From positions 159,847 through 223,846 of the forward strand of contig CAADRB010000020.1 of assembly GCA_900708905.1 (NCBI GenBank): a stretch of 64,000 bases of DNA, in the 5' to 3' direction. Under the pieces are notes generated by a model. That model saw only the letters and a program-made list of their open reading frames with translations, was not told the origin of the DNA and did not search any database. The DNA comes from Hymenolepis diminuta (taxonomy: Eukaryota > Platyhelminthes > Cestoda > Cyclophyllidea > Hymenolepididae). Positions 10,401 to 21,249 of the stretch are shown here, piece after piece. Within the stretch, counting starts at the first letter, position 1; the number at the start of each line of letters is the position of its first letter. The position numbers and the translations under genes were made by a program.

Positions 10401-13400
10401 GAGAAACCTTTCATTCAAAAGTTCTGAATATTGAAGAACGGTGGACTTTAACAATTAATAGCGGCGGTTAAACGCTTACGACATCGATGCAATTTAACGT
10501 GTATGTAAGGGAGAAAAGGTGCTAAAGCTGCATATCAACCATTGAACATACTAATGACCCTTTTAGAATACTCTCAAAACTGGATGTTACAGCTCCTAAC
10601 CAGAAATGCATAAAATGAAAAAAAAACCGACTCTGTTAAACAAGGTTCCAACTCTTCAGTTTATTCGATACATGTTTTCTAGAGTGTCCTACACATCAAT
10701 AGGCTTTAGTTAATATAAAAACGAAAGCATCTACATTACATATATATAGTAATTAAAAAAGGTAATTTTAGATTTCAACGGAAAACTTATCGATCTGCAC
10801 ATCACACTATAAATACTCCAAAATAGAGACCCTCCTCCGGATTTCCATAATCAAAAGTCAAAATACATCCTTTCTAGAACGTTTTGAATCACGAAAAAGA
10901 GTATTTAAGAGAACTCCTTATTAGTATCGACTAGAAAATCCAAAACTCACCAAGGCAGCATTCACAACCACGTTCAGTGCCATCGGTGCGGCTGTAGAGA
11001 ACAGAAGAATTGGGTTTACTATAATCCGGAATATAGACTTGTTTCAGTCTTGAGTCCTTAGCTACCATCTTTTCCTTCCTGCGACGTGTATAGCGCTCTG
11101 TAGTTTTCCAGAAATAATAAAATTCCACAATAGACTTGGAAGTCTTCCAGGGCAGAACATCGGTTATAATGTCAGGGAAGATTTTGGAGTACTTTTCAAG
11201 CGCACTTTCGAAAAGAGCACATTCGTGGGATGACCAAACTTCTAACTCGTCTCTGCAAACGACCGGATGACCATCTAGCGGAATGAGTAAAAACAATGAG
11301 ATTACATCAGGGATTATAATAGGGAAATTACGAAAAATAAAGATTTCGTTGGTAATAGATTTCGAAGCAAAGCAACAACCCGAAACACCAGGCGACAGAT
11401 ATTAGAGGAACCATAGTTGACATTTTAGGTAAATATCCGACTGATAGAGATTATTTCAGAGCAAACTCATCATTTCGAATATATTGTAATATTGATAATG
11501 GTAACTGATAACATTTGACATGAATTACGTGAGATTAATTCTAGGAGCCATGATGCGTAAAAGTTTCCTTTAGAAAGTACTGGCCAAATTTAAACAAAAT
11601 ATAGGTATTTGGGTAGCTATGAAACATACTGAAATTAAGAAGCCACATACAATGTCATCACTAAAAGTAGAGCATTTGAGACTTCAAATTATTTCATGTT
11701 CTTTAGCTGTGAAGTTCGGTCCTAAATAGAAAGTATCCTAATGCTTGTAAAATAGGAAGAAAAACATGTAACGATCATACCTCAAATCTAAAAAAGACAA
11801 AATACTATCTGTGAGGGCAAGGAAAAGTTTTTTCCTTCAAAGATTACTGAAAAGAATAACTGATGATCCAAAATGTCTAAGGAGTTAAACTCAGCCATCA
11901 CAAACTGAAAATGAAAAAGTACTCAGACTAAAACATAAGGTTATGCAGATATTATTGCTTCACATATATCAGACATAAAATCTAATCTTGTTTACAAACA
12001 GATATTTTCATGAGGTAATGAAAACAAAGTTTACCGGGTAGAAGCAGAGACATGGCCTTCCTGACATCAAAACCAGCTTTAAAGAGACAATCATGAGCAA
12101 ATTGCAGAGTGATATCTCGACTAGCTGCAGCAGCAGCATTAATGAGGTAGGGATTCTGTAGAGAGGTCGCTGGATCACAAGCCCGTCCATAGAGACCGAC
12201 TCCTTTGGCCGCGGTAGAAAAGGAATCGACTTCTGAGTTGGAGGGAGCATTCTTGGGGTGCCATTGAAGTTCCTCCCAGGATTGCTTGAAACGAGGATCT
12301 TCCTGACCCTTAGTTAACAAGGGCTGAATGTCACACTGAAAATCTGATCCAATGCGCATAGAACCACGATCCTCAGAGAGCTTTTTTGTGTTTGGGTCAT
12401 AGATGAGACGGTAGTAGAATAAGTCTTCTTTATTTACATAAGAAGTAAACGGTTCCACATCGCTGTAGAGCGTCACAGCACACTTTCCTGAAATCAAAGA
12501 TGTTATCATAAAATACGGTTCCCCTGATTGAAGTAACTTCTCATGATGATTACTCACCACGAATATGTGTCGCAGGCAGGGTTTCGGTATGGCGAGAATA
12601 AAAGAGCTCCCTGTGTTTGATTTGATGCCGTTCGAGTTCTGAAAGTGGTTCGCCGTTTTCACCATCAGATTCATGGAAGTCTACGATGAAATGAGCTGAA
12701 AAGTGAGAGAAACTGCTTGAGCAAATGAAAAGTATTCCTAGGGAACAGAATGTACTCACAATATTTCTCAGCCTGTTGGATTAAGTGGTTTGATATGTCG
12801 CGACGACGATAGTAGCATGTCACCTTGGCTTCCACACCATTTGGGGTCTGAAAATGAAAAAATGCCTCAGTTTTATGAGCTCAGATATACAAAGATGAAT
12901 TAAATCGGCGTTCATTTACCATAACAAGTTCATCAAGCCGTCGTATTTGATAGGGAGCGGTTGCATTTGTTTCAAAGTAGACAAAGTCTGTAAGGAAACG
13001 AGGGTTCTTAAGACAATATTCCTTATTCAAAGAAACACTGCTTTCCAACAACTATTTCAAATCTAATTGAAAATCGCCCAAGGGAATCCTCATGTAAATA
13101 CCATGTGAAATATTTCTTCATTAGAAACTAAGCATCATTAAGAATATGCAAAATCAATTCAGATTCACTAAAAACTTCGAGAAAAATAACAGAAATCCAT
13201 CAAAGGTGCAGACTTATATTTAAAAATAGGATATTGTTTCCCCTTATTACCTTTCGTAGCCTCATATTTATTTATAAATCTCATGAATGTCATCTATAAA
13301 TCAAACGAAAGAAATCCGATCAAATAACATTGAAACATAGGGAATTCACAATTAATATTTCTATAGATTCCGAATTATGACTGAACATACAAAAGAAAAA

Positions 13401-13570
13401 TATGAGGCTCTTAATGGTAAAGGGTTCCTCAACGCAAATGCGTAGGATGCCACATGCTTGGTTAGTCATTAATAAGTCACTAAACTAAAGAATGGAATCA
13501 GGAAAGCACATACAAATAACTTTGAATAATGAAAATTACCTCCAACTCGGTATTTGTTGTTGGAAGACAT
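7429..13570 (-). CDS. MTA: MTA family protein (metastasis-associated, NuRD subunit), complete 10-exon gene
   Basis: Ten exons on the minus strand join in frame: 13570-13540, 12987-12920, 12847-12760, 12695-12558, 12487-12035, 11274-10951, 9682-9566, 9191-8962, 8033-7766 and 7691-7429. Every intron is GT-AG with matching phase, and the 1980 bases give 659 residues plus TAG. The protein opens [16 protein letters not shown], a BAH domain (about 1-150). ELM2 follows at about 152-259 ([11 protein letters not shown]), then SANT at about 270-322 and a GATA-type finger C363-x2-C366-x17-C384-x2-C387. A C2H2-like finger spans 462-485. Residues 519-535 resemble the arginine-rich segment after the GATA finger in human MTA1. 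The C-terminus has basic NLS-like stretches. Family knowledge: MTA proteins scaffold HDAC1/2 through ELM2-SANT and recruit RBBP4/7 within the nuclear NuRD complex. The length is slightly below human MTA1 (715). The start is the first ATG of the short exon 1, matching the usual MTA N-terminus. Only the internal subfamily is uncertain. Confidence 0.96.
8410..8545 (-). repeat. Dispersed repeat family 1, minus-strand copy in MTA intron 8
   Basis: Read on the minus strand, this contains CCAATCATAATGGTTTAGTT, then GGCTGAGTAACAGG and ACTCGAGTCTCACCAGGGAG, then ACTCCATTACGCTACTACC. The same order of phrases occurs in the plus-strand copies at 15290-15462 and 25608-25742. The family has a B-box-like TTCGAGTCTC, suggesting a SINE, but no full tRNA head is visible. 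Confidence 0.55.
12988..13539 (-). other. MTA intron 1, containing an inverted pair of GAGGCT...GGTAA motifs
   Basis: This 552-base intron separates the 31-base first coding exon from exon 2. It holds two head-to-head copies of a short motif. One is on the minus strand at 13263-13247 (GAGGCTACGAAAGGTAA). The other is on the plus strand at 13404-13420 (GAGGCTCTTAATGGTAA). Similarity extends outward, with AAATATGAGGCT shared by both and further AT-rich matches, so about 13235-13425 could fold as an imperfect hairpin. The same motif occurs five more times at 151-6152. Confidence 0.6.
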
Positions 13571-13760
13571 CTTCCACAATGGGCGAAATCAGTTAACACG
13601 AACTGTGGGACGTTGTCTTGATACAATAGTACAAGCAAATGAAGAACAATATTCCAGTTGTACGATGAAGATTCTTTTATCTGAATGAAGAAATCCCGAT
13701 AAATATTTACCCAGCTATGGAAGATTAGCGTTGAATCCCACAAAGAAAGAACGTCAACTA

Positions 13761-13925
13761 AAGTACGCGCGCACCCTGGTGTCTGTCTATACAGATCTTT
13801 CCCGCGTTTTGTGCTAACTAATATCTCTAAGCTACTAAGCGTGCGTCCAAGTGCTGACGTATGTGCGCGTTAAGTGCGTTTGTATACGTGAGGTGATACC
13901 CACGCACATTACGCGTGAACCCTTC
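13761..13925 (-). promoter_or_regulatory. CpG-rich upstream region of MTA (possible promoter)
   Basis: The stretch 190-355 bases upstream of the MTA start codon is much richer in CG dinucleotides than its surroundings. It includes ACGCGCGC near 13764, GTGCGCGTTAAGTGCG near 13864 and ACGCGTGAAC near 13911. Local CpG enrichment beside a housekeeping chromatin gene suggests a promoter. No TATA box or initiator could be assigned, and trans-splicing of the transcript cannot be excluded. Confidence 0.35.
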
Positions 13926-14359
13926 GAATGAACTCATGAACATGGAAATCTATTCGAAACTAGTTGAATAATGAAAAAAAAACGAAATCTCATAATCCTT
14001 TTACACTCTTTGGATTTCTGGCTCATACCGTGTAGACGCCATTACAATAATGGCTACAAGTCAAACAACAATTTAATTGAGACATAAAAGTAAATGTCTT
14101 TTTCAATGCGTTTAACAATGAAATAAAGACAAAAGAATACAAATATCATAAAAACCACATTATTAATGTCACAAATTCAATTACATTACGTGTAAATAAG
14201 AGGCAAAATTAAAAATAAATAATATAATAGAACTTCATGAAGATAAAAGGAGAGCAGGGGAAGTTTAGAAACCAGAAATAAGAAAAAATAATATGTAAAT
14301 TCCTAATTCTGCATGTCGTTCACCTCTTTAGGGTCAAACGCAGCCATTCAACAACAGGT

Positions 14360-14415
14360 TGACCAATCAGAGCGTGCCTGTGATACGTGCGCACATATCG
14401 ATAAACCAATCACAA
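14360..14415. promoter_or_regulatory. CCAAT / ATCGATAA / GTGCGCAC cluster upstream of MTA
   Basis: Within 56 bases there are two CCAATCA boxes (14363-14369 and 14406-14412), a GTGCGCAC palindrome near 14387 and TATCGATAA near 14397, which resembles the DRE promoter element known from insects. The cluster sits about 800 bases upstream of the MTA start codon and 3.7 kb before the BUBR1-like exon. It could serve either gene. The composition matches the cluster at 6775-6857. Confidence 0.35.
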
Positions 14416-15289
14416 TCCCAATTTACTTAAGTACCTTCGGTACTTTAGCCAAAATAAAAGCATAAAACGTTGACGTATGATGTAGTCAGATCGATATTGA
14501 TTTGCTTAAATATACAAAAGTTCAAATACTGATTACTTAAAGTTCTTAATGAGGAATCAATATGTGAGTTAAAGTGATTACTTTAGTTAAAGTGCAACTC
14601 AGAATATAACTACAAATCCGTTAAAGAACAGCAATACTGGATTCGAAATGAATTTAAGGTTTATGGGATGCCAAATTCAGATGAAGGGTTCATACAAATT
14701 TTCTATTTCTCGAATTTTCGACTCAGGTCAAGCCTGTATTGGGATTAGAGGCCACTGCCATGAAAGAATACTGTAATTAAGTTACTGCAAAACACAATGA
14801 AGGCATTTTATTTAATTCCAATAGATACTTGGACTGAAGAAAGAGAATCAGTGTTATTAACGTTATTATTGGTAAAACTTTTTGATGCTTATGGTGAACT
14901 TTTTTATTTATATTAACTTAATTTGGAATGTTGGATGAAGACGAGGGATGAATTATCACAAAACCTTTCACTAATAGAGACACATTCAGAGTTAATACCT
15001 GATCTGCCATCTTCTAAACGGTAGACTTTGGCGTATGACAGTGAGGGATATAAAAGCCTAAGAATGTGTTTTTGGGCGGCACTTCAAAACAAATCGTGAT
15101 TTAAATTAAGACTTTTTACCGGGAAGAAAGAGATTCGAGTTCTATTATTGTTTATCATGTGGGAATGAGATTTAATAAAAGGTGCAAATGTTTTCGCAAA
15201 TATTAGTTAGATTAAAGAAAATAAAATCCTAAACTACTGGAGTTTGCCTTGAGTGAACTTTAGTCAATTCTGTTATATCTGAGGTCATG

Positions 15290-15462
15290 GGTTCGGTGAG
15301 CATCCAGTGAGGGGAATGGCCAATTGCATTGGTTAACTGGCTAATAAAATTTGGATGGTAGAATTCAAGCTTCTCACCAGGGAGGCTTTATGGTGCAACC
15401 CTCTACCTAAGATGAACGTTGGAAAAGGCTTTTCTAAATGGGTTTTGAAACAACTATTACGT
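15290..15462 (+). repeat. Dispersed repeat family 1, reference copy
   Basis: The most complete copy. Its phrases in order are GGGGAATGGCCAATTGCATT, GGTTAACTGGCTAATA, TTCAAGCTTCTCACCAGGGA, GGCTTTATGGTGCAACCCTC, GAACGTTGGAAAAGGC and TTTTCTAAATGG. The later phrases recur at 48340-48437, most of them at 25608-25742, and partly at 28290-28350. The short length, dispersed copies and B-box-like core suggest a SINE. Confidence 0.6.
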
Positions 15463-18135
15463 CAAAGCATCTGCTCTTGGGTTATTAAAAATGTTAAATG
15501 TGTCTTGAGATGGCATAGCCAACCACTCATTTAAATTAACTGATTAAATAGATTTTGAACTTCACGGATATGAAATCTCTCAAATAACTTGAGATCAAAC
15601 CTTAGAATCTGAATTCTGGAATATTAGCGAAGTGTAAACATTTGAACAATGAACTTAACCAATTCAATGAAAAATGAACATTCTGATGGATCAATAATTC
15701 GAATGAAGTAATCTTTTTGGTGCCCTGCAGTCCTTACCTTTATCCACCTATCCACTCTCTATCAGACTGTTTTAGAGATACTAGTTTTTGATGCTTTTAT
15801 TGATTAAATTTAAAAATTATTTTGATTGTCAATGGGTAATAATAATTATAAAATGATCACATTTGATAATGACGGATTTAAATGAAGATCAAAATCGATT
15901 CTCACAATAAAATATCAGACAATTATCTCTCATCTCATCACGGAAAATACAAAAATTCGATAGCTAGTGCGTCGATCAACATATACGCCATGAGTTAAAC
16001 ATAAATTTGTGCTCATTCGCTGAATGGAGTGCTAATTGTACTTGTTGTTGACAATCAAGAAGGCAGTGACAGAACGTGAAGTGCTCACCTGAGAGATTTC
16101 AGGATGCTCTTCTCCCTTTCAACATGAACAAACATTTTAACATTAAGTCCTTTCCATAGTTTATTTGGTGAAGGAAAATATACCTAACCATCATAATGGG
16201 AGTGCACTAGGTTAGGCAATAGCCTGTTCATAAAAATGAAATATAATGTATAAAGTACTTCTTTAACATCAGATTCATAAGAAAGGATGAACAGTGAAAT
16301 GTATTATTCAATTAGCACTGTTAAAACTGATTTAAGAAATACGTGCTATCGAATTTTCATTGAAGTCCGATTTGTGCATGGATCAACAATAGCAGCATTT
16401 TGCAGTAAAGTACTTTGCGCTTGATCGAACTGCGTCCTCTTCACTTGGCACAAAGTGTCTCTTCTCTTCTATTTGATCAGCAATTTCTAAATAAGATGAT
16501 TCTTTGGCTATTCATCTTCATTCCATGATAAGGCCTGCAAAAAAGATCATTTCAATTCCCATGTAATTAATTTAATGAATAAAGCAATTCACCACATGTA
16601 AATTCTAGAACATTCTATGCATACTTGTGTTATCCACTTGGCGTCTATTTATTTGTTAATCAATCCAGTAAATTAAATATTTATATCATTGATAATTGTT
16701 ACTTGTCATAGGCGTTACTGTTAATCATAGAGTAACATGATATTTATTTATAGTTTATAGTTTCATACGTGTATTATATTGTTAATTTTGTCTTTGATTC
16801 AGTTTAATACATTGTATTTAAGTTCATATTATATAAACTCACGTATCCGTGTGAACATTCAAAATGCAACATTTTAGAATTGACTAGTGACATTAAATGA
16901 CATCATGAAAGGAAGAAGATACGGTTGAAATTAGCGTGTTCAATCGGGAAGAAAGCAGTTCAAATGAAGTGAAATTAGCATTTCGGACATAGCAGTTTGA
17001 CTCCGAAATTGTAGATCAGATTTGAGATTACTTATCCGAATTGGTCAAGCATAAACGCGGCACAAGACTAAATTGGGGAAAACGTTCCGAGGCTACAATG
17101 ATGAATATTTTCGAACTATACTTTGATTTAGGAATAATTAACAAGTTTGAAAGGAATATAACGATAATACACATATAATCTTGATAATCTCTTTTAACTT
17201 ATTCCGTTTTGAATGCGACTTATCTGAGCTATTACAAAACTCATTAAACGCAAACAATTCCATCGAGCAATAGGGATACCGAAACAGAATCATTAAACTT
17301 AACCGCGGTTAATGAAGAATTAGGGAAATTTTAACATGAAGTAATTCCGTTTAGAGAATTGCTGTGCCAGCAAGTTTCTCACAGGAGGAAAAATTAAGAT
17401 TCGACTTCTTATTAGTGGTCATTATAAAGAAATGGTTCATAATCCTACTTCATCAATGAATCGTTTTCATAATCACCATTTAATATCATAATCGACTTCA
17501 GCCTTCAGTATTGAAATTCCTAAAACTCATTTAAATGATTTATAATAGGTAAATTTCGAACTAATTTGTAAACTGCTATTGACTGATGAAAATACATGAC
17601 TTGACATGAAGTATAAATAAGGAGAAGAATTAAATGACAAAGATGTTGTCTGTCTTGAAAATGAAAAAGAGAATGTGGAGAAGTGAAATGCAGATGCCAA
17701 AATCACGCTTCGACAACACTAGTCATAAATAGACTATTCACTATAGCGGAAAAGGAAATAAAAATGATAATAAAATTGTCAAAAAATTAGATATTTGATC
17801 AAATATTAAGCCTCAATAAGCAAATGATTCATTTTTTTAACATGCAAACTGAAAATATTTACTAGGTATAAATATTAAATACGACTAATAAGACATCAAA
17901 ATTTGGTCATAAGGTAAAAATATTTATATAAGTACTATCAAAATTTTGTGAGAGAAACCAAAATTCCTAAGAAACACGATAACAAAATATTTGTAAATAA
18001 GATTGTTTAATAGGTTAGATCTGACGAGATTACTTTTAAACTTGAAGTATCAACCAATCATAAGCTTCGAATTTGGGAGGTGTCCTTGAAAGGACTTCAT
18101 TTAGCATCACTTACCGCGATAATACATATACTAGG

Positions 18136-18287
18136 ATGACATCTTCAAAGGCCATCGATTTCGAGTGGGATCTATCGAAGGAAAACGTTAGACCTCTATC
18201 TACTGGTCGATCTGTGCCTCAACTAAATATGGTACTTGCTTTTCAAAAGTCTCCAATATTTGCTCACTGGTGTAACAAAATTCGCAA
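18136..18287 (+). CDS. BUB1B: BUBR1/Mad3-like spindle checkpoint protein, first coding exon only
   Basis: The frame from ATG 18136 encodes MTSSKAIDFEWDLSKENVRP and continues LSTGRSVPQLNMVLAF to about residue 50, then a consensus donor GTAAGT at 18288 in phase 2. The W-x-L-S-K-E-N-V-x-P-L-x-x-G-R pattern is the N-terminal KEN-box helix-loop-helix of BUBR1/Mad3. Family knowledge: this KEN box lets the mitotic checkpoint complex inhibit Cdc20-APC/C until chromosomes are attached. No TPR or kinase-like exon of this gene was recognised downstream in the window. The next thing on this strand is the stomatin gene, starting about 790 bases later. An upstream TTG-initiated extension of the frame exists, but ATG 18136 gives the expected N-terminus. 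It could be a real gene with a very long first intron, or a truncated copy. Confidence 0.8.
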
Positions 18288-19074
18288 GTAAGTTCAAGCC
18301 GTTGCACTATCATTTTTCTCTATAATGTTATTAATCGATTTCTAAATAATTTCAATTAAAATCTTATTTTATAAGTGTATTAAAACGGCATCTTTTCATT
18401 CAGTGAGGCGTCTTCATTTGATAGACAGTATTTTGTGGGCTTTTTTATGTTCAGTAAAAGATTGTTAGACATATTATTTCGAAGTCATTGCCTTTGCTTG
18501 AAGTTTTTATCTTTAGATACCTGCTTTAGTTAAATATAACGTATATTGACCTTTTAATTCATATTTGCTATTTCACGCACTTTTATCACTGCTAACACGG
18601 GTTTTCAATCATCGCAGTAAGTTATGATAATACTTTGTTCGCGCTCCATTTTTTTTATAAGTTAGTTTTTTACTTTTTTAAAGGTCAGCATTTAATGTAG
18701 TTTTTCTGTAATGTCCTTAGGCTATGATTCTTTCTTATTTAGTAGTTTAATGCTTTGCTTTCATTCATGTAAACCACGAATTTTAGCTTAAATTTTGCTT
18801 TGCTGTTATGTTTCCTGCTTTCCTTTGATTTGAGTAATTTTCCGAATTCTCCACTGTATTCTTTCTACTTATGAGGTTTCAGTAGTAATATTTAATAATT
18901 TATTGGGAGTAATTAGCCGCAAGTGTTTATGATTGGTCAAAACTGCGATAGCCAATGCGATTATCTCTCTTAAAGCAGTATTTATCGGATTTTGCTTCCA
19001 GTATAGACACATCCTAGGTCCTGTTTTCCACTCCACACCGCCTCCTAAATCTGGAATGTTTGACACCTAACCGA
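18288..19074 (+). other. Intron or spacer between the BUBR1-like exon and stomatin
   Basis: T-rich sequence of about 790 bases after the BUBR1 donor. Acceptor-like sites near the end (TTGCTTCCAG at 19000 and CATCCTAG at 19017) do not join the BUBR1 exon in frame with stomatin. A five-codon upstream ORF (ATG at 19056, TAA at 19068) precedes the stomatin start and ends just before it. Confidence 0.5.
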
Positions 19075-20094
19075 ATGCATCCACATCCTGAAACCGACGT
19101 CCATTCCCCGTCTCGTAAACCTCTTAAACGAGGCTTCTCCCTCGTACCCGAACGTTTCACAGATACCCAATTAGCCGCCTTGAGAAATCGTCGAGTTGCT
19201 CGAGAAAGTCTGTCTGTTATCGGCACCTTAATTTGTGAACGTCTTTTAAAAATTCTCACCATTGCTTTAGTGATTGTTGGATTTCCCTTTTCCCTACTTG
19301 CCTGCCTTAGAGTTATACCCCAATATGAACGGGCAGTTATTTTTCGTCTTGGTCGACTAATATCTAGTTCTGCTCTTGGACCCGGTCTTATTTTTAAGCT
19401 TCCTTTCCTCGATCGAATGCGTAGAGTGGATCTCCGCACTTTCACATTCGATGTGCCAACCCAGGAGGTACTTACAAAAGACTCCGTGACCGTTGCTGTG
19501 GAGGCTGTTGTCTACTATCGAATCTTTGATCCTGTCATGTCAGTTGTCAATGTTGAAAATGCTAATCGATCAACTCGCCTACTGGCTCAAACCACCTTAA
19601 GAAATGTTCTTGGTACTGTGGATCTCTACGCGCTACTTACAGATAGGGAGGAGATAGCTGCGATGATGCAAGAGACACTAGATACTGCAACAGACACCTG
19701 GGGAGTTAAAGTGGAGAGAGTTGAAATTAAGGATGTTAGACTGCCCTTGCAGCTTCAACGTGCAATGGCTGCTGAGGCTGAAGCCACAAGGGAGGCTCGA
19801 GCTAAGGTTATTGCAGCTAAAGGGGAGGAAGACGCCTCAAAATCCCTCAAAGCCGCTGCCTTAGAGATTTCCGCCTGTCCTATCGCTTTACAGTTGAGAT
19901 ATCTCCAAACTCTTGCGGGTATTTCCGCCGAAAAGAACTCCACTATCGTCTTTCCCCTTCCTATCGACTTGTTGAATCTTTTTCGTGGGGCGGAAAATTT
20001 GAAGCAGAGTCTCCCGCGCTCCTTATTAACCCGAGAAGCCACTGTATCTACTATGTGTTCTACTCGGAACCCTAGTAACCGAAACTTTGTATGA
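19075..20094 (+). CDS. STOM: Stomatin-family (SPFH/band 7) membrane protein, intronless
   Basis: A single exon of 339 residues from ATG 19075 to TGA. Residues 1-56 are a basic cytosolic N-terminus. Residues 57-80 are the hydrophobic hairpin (ILTIALVIVGFPFSLLACL), with the family's kinking proline (P71) and a cysteine (C77) at the position palmitoylated in human stomatin. The SPFH/band 7 domain runs from about 80 to 265, starting YERAVIFRLGRL and including NVLGTVDLYALLTDREEIA. The charged coiled segment AAEAEATREARAKVIAAKGE (232-251) and a C-terminal FPLPIDLLNLF, typical of stomatin oligomerisation regions, follow. Known role: monotopic membrane scaffold on lipid rafts that modulates ion channels and transporters. 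The frame is open upstream to 19018 with no other ATG, so 19075 is chosen. It lies on the same strand as the BUBR1-like exon. Confidence 0.95.
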   Translation: MHPHPETDVHSPSRKPLKRGFSLVPERFTDTQLAALRNRRVARESLSVIGTLICERLLKILTIALVIVGFPFSLLACLRVIPQYERAVIFRLGRLISSSALGPGLIFKLPFLDRMRRVDLRTFTFDVPTQEVLTKDSVTVAVEAVVYYRIFDPVMSVVNVENANRSTRLLAQTTLRNVLGTVDLYALLTDREEIAAMMQETLDTATDTWGVKVERVEIKDVRLPLQLQRAMAAEAEATREARAKVIAAKGEEDASKSLKAAALEISACPIALQLRYLQTLAGISAEKNSTIVFPLPIDLLNLFRGAENLKQSLPRSLLTREATVSTMCSTRNPSNRNFV

Positions 20095-20506
20095 AGGACG
20101 TTTCCCTCTGTCTCGCTATCTCTTGCACACACAATATCGTTGTATTTGACGCTCTGCGAAAAACACTGATGTGTATAATGACATTTTACAGTTTTATTAA
20201 CAATGACGATGGTGGTAGTTGATTTATTTTACGTATGTTCACCATTTATTCTCCTGTCTTTTTTTCGTTCTTTTAAGAGGTAGCTTTAGGAGTTTCATTG
20301 CAGTTTATTCTCTCCTATGTTTATCTATAGAAGCATAAAGGAAAATATGAGCGATTTTCTTTCTTTCAGTCTGAGTTCATTTTATCATTGATAAGAAATG
20401 ACTATAGTTGGAGAGCAAAAAATCATGAAGAGAAAATTAAATTTAGCTTATTTCGGCTGTTTGCTATTTACTTGACCGGCTTATTATTTACGTCCGGTTG
20501 ACGCAA

Positions 20507-20512
20507 AATAAA
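20507..20512 (+). terminator. Possible polyadenylation signal of the stomatin gene
   Basis: The first AATAAA after the stomatin stop codon, about 410 bases downstream in T-rich sequence. Another AATAAA-containing site follows at about 20563. Assignment is by position only. Confidence 0.35.
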
Positions 20513-21249
20513 TGAATTTTATATTTACCACTTTTTTTAGACTGTTTGTCAGCACTTTTTTCGAATAAATAGTGTTGGAGTCTAACCAATAGCGTTGTGT
20601 ACTTACTATTTTGCAATCGCTTTAATTGGTTCGCAGTAAAAAATCGACAGCTTAGTTAGCGAGAAATTACTCTTGTATGTTTTGGTTTTGTTTACTGATT
20701 CTTTGCTCTCCAATTTGCAAAATTGCTTCGGGATGGATAATCTAATTTAAAAATAATTTTTTTTCCTCATTTTATATCGACGTTGTGGTTTTATTAATCT
20801 TTGAATGCATTGATCTATCCCAGAAGGGTACAATTTTTATATAATAAGGAAATAATCTGACGAATTTAGAAATTTCATCTGAATTTAAATAGGATCGAAA
20901 GTCGTTACATTAAAATTAATATTTAATTCTTTTTGCTTAATTCAACATTTAGTAAAAAATAATCAGTGATTTTTAACTAAAAGTGAATTAATTTGAAGTG
21001 AAAAATAAATCATACAAAATGAAATTTACCTTTTGTAAATTGTTCATTATTAGTTCCGTTTCCTGTTGACTGATAACTTACGTCCTTCATAATTAAATAA
21101 ATAAATAAATGATAATCATTAACTTAAATTACAATGGATTGAATAATAACTCTTTCTTAAAAATTGGAGTTATCAAGTAAATTGATTGTTAAATACCTTT
21201 TTATAAAAAAATAACCTGCGAATTTTCAAATAAATTGATTTATAGGTGA

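Larger units (their letters stand above)
13571..18135. other. Intergenic region between MTA and the BUBR1-like exon
   Basis: This separates two divergently oriented genes. It holds the CpG-rich and CCAAT-type clusters listed separately, repeat family 1 at 15290-15462 and a perfect 14-base palindrome TTAACCGCGGTTAA at 17299-17312. The remainder is AT-rich with no convincing exon. Confidence 0.5.

Noticed and set aside
19014..19445. 143-codon minus-strand open frame over the stomatin gene
   Set aside because: Antisense shadow of the stomatin coding sequence. It is arginine-rich by codon complement and matches no family.
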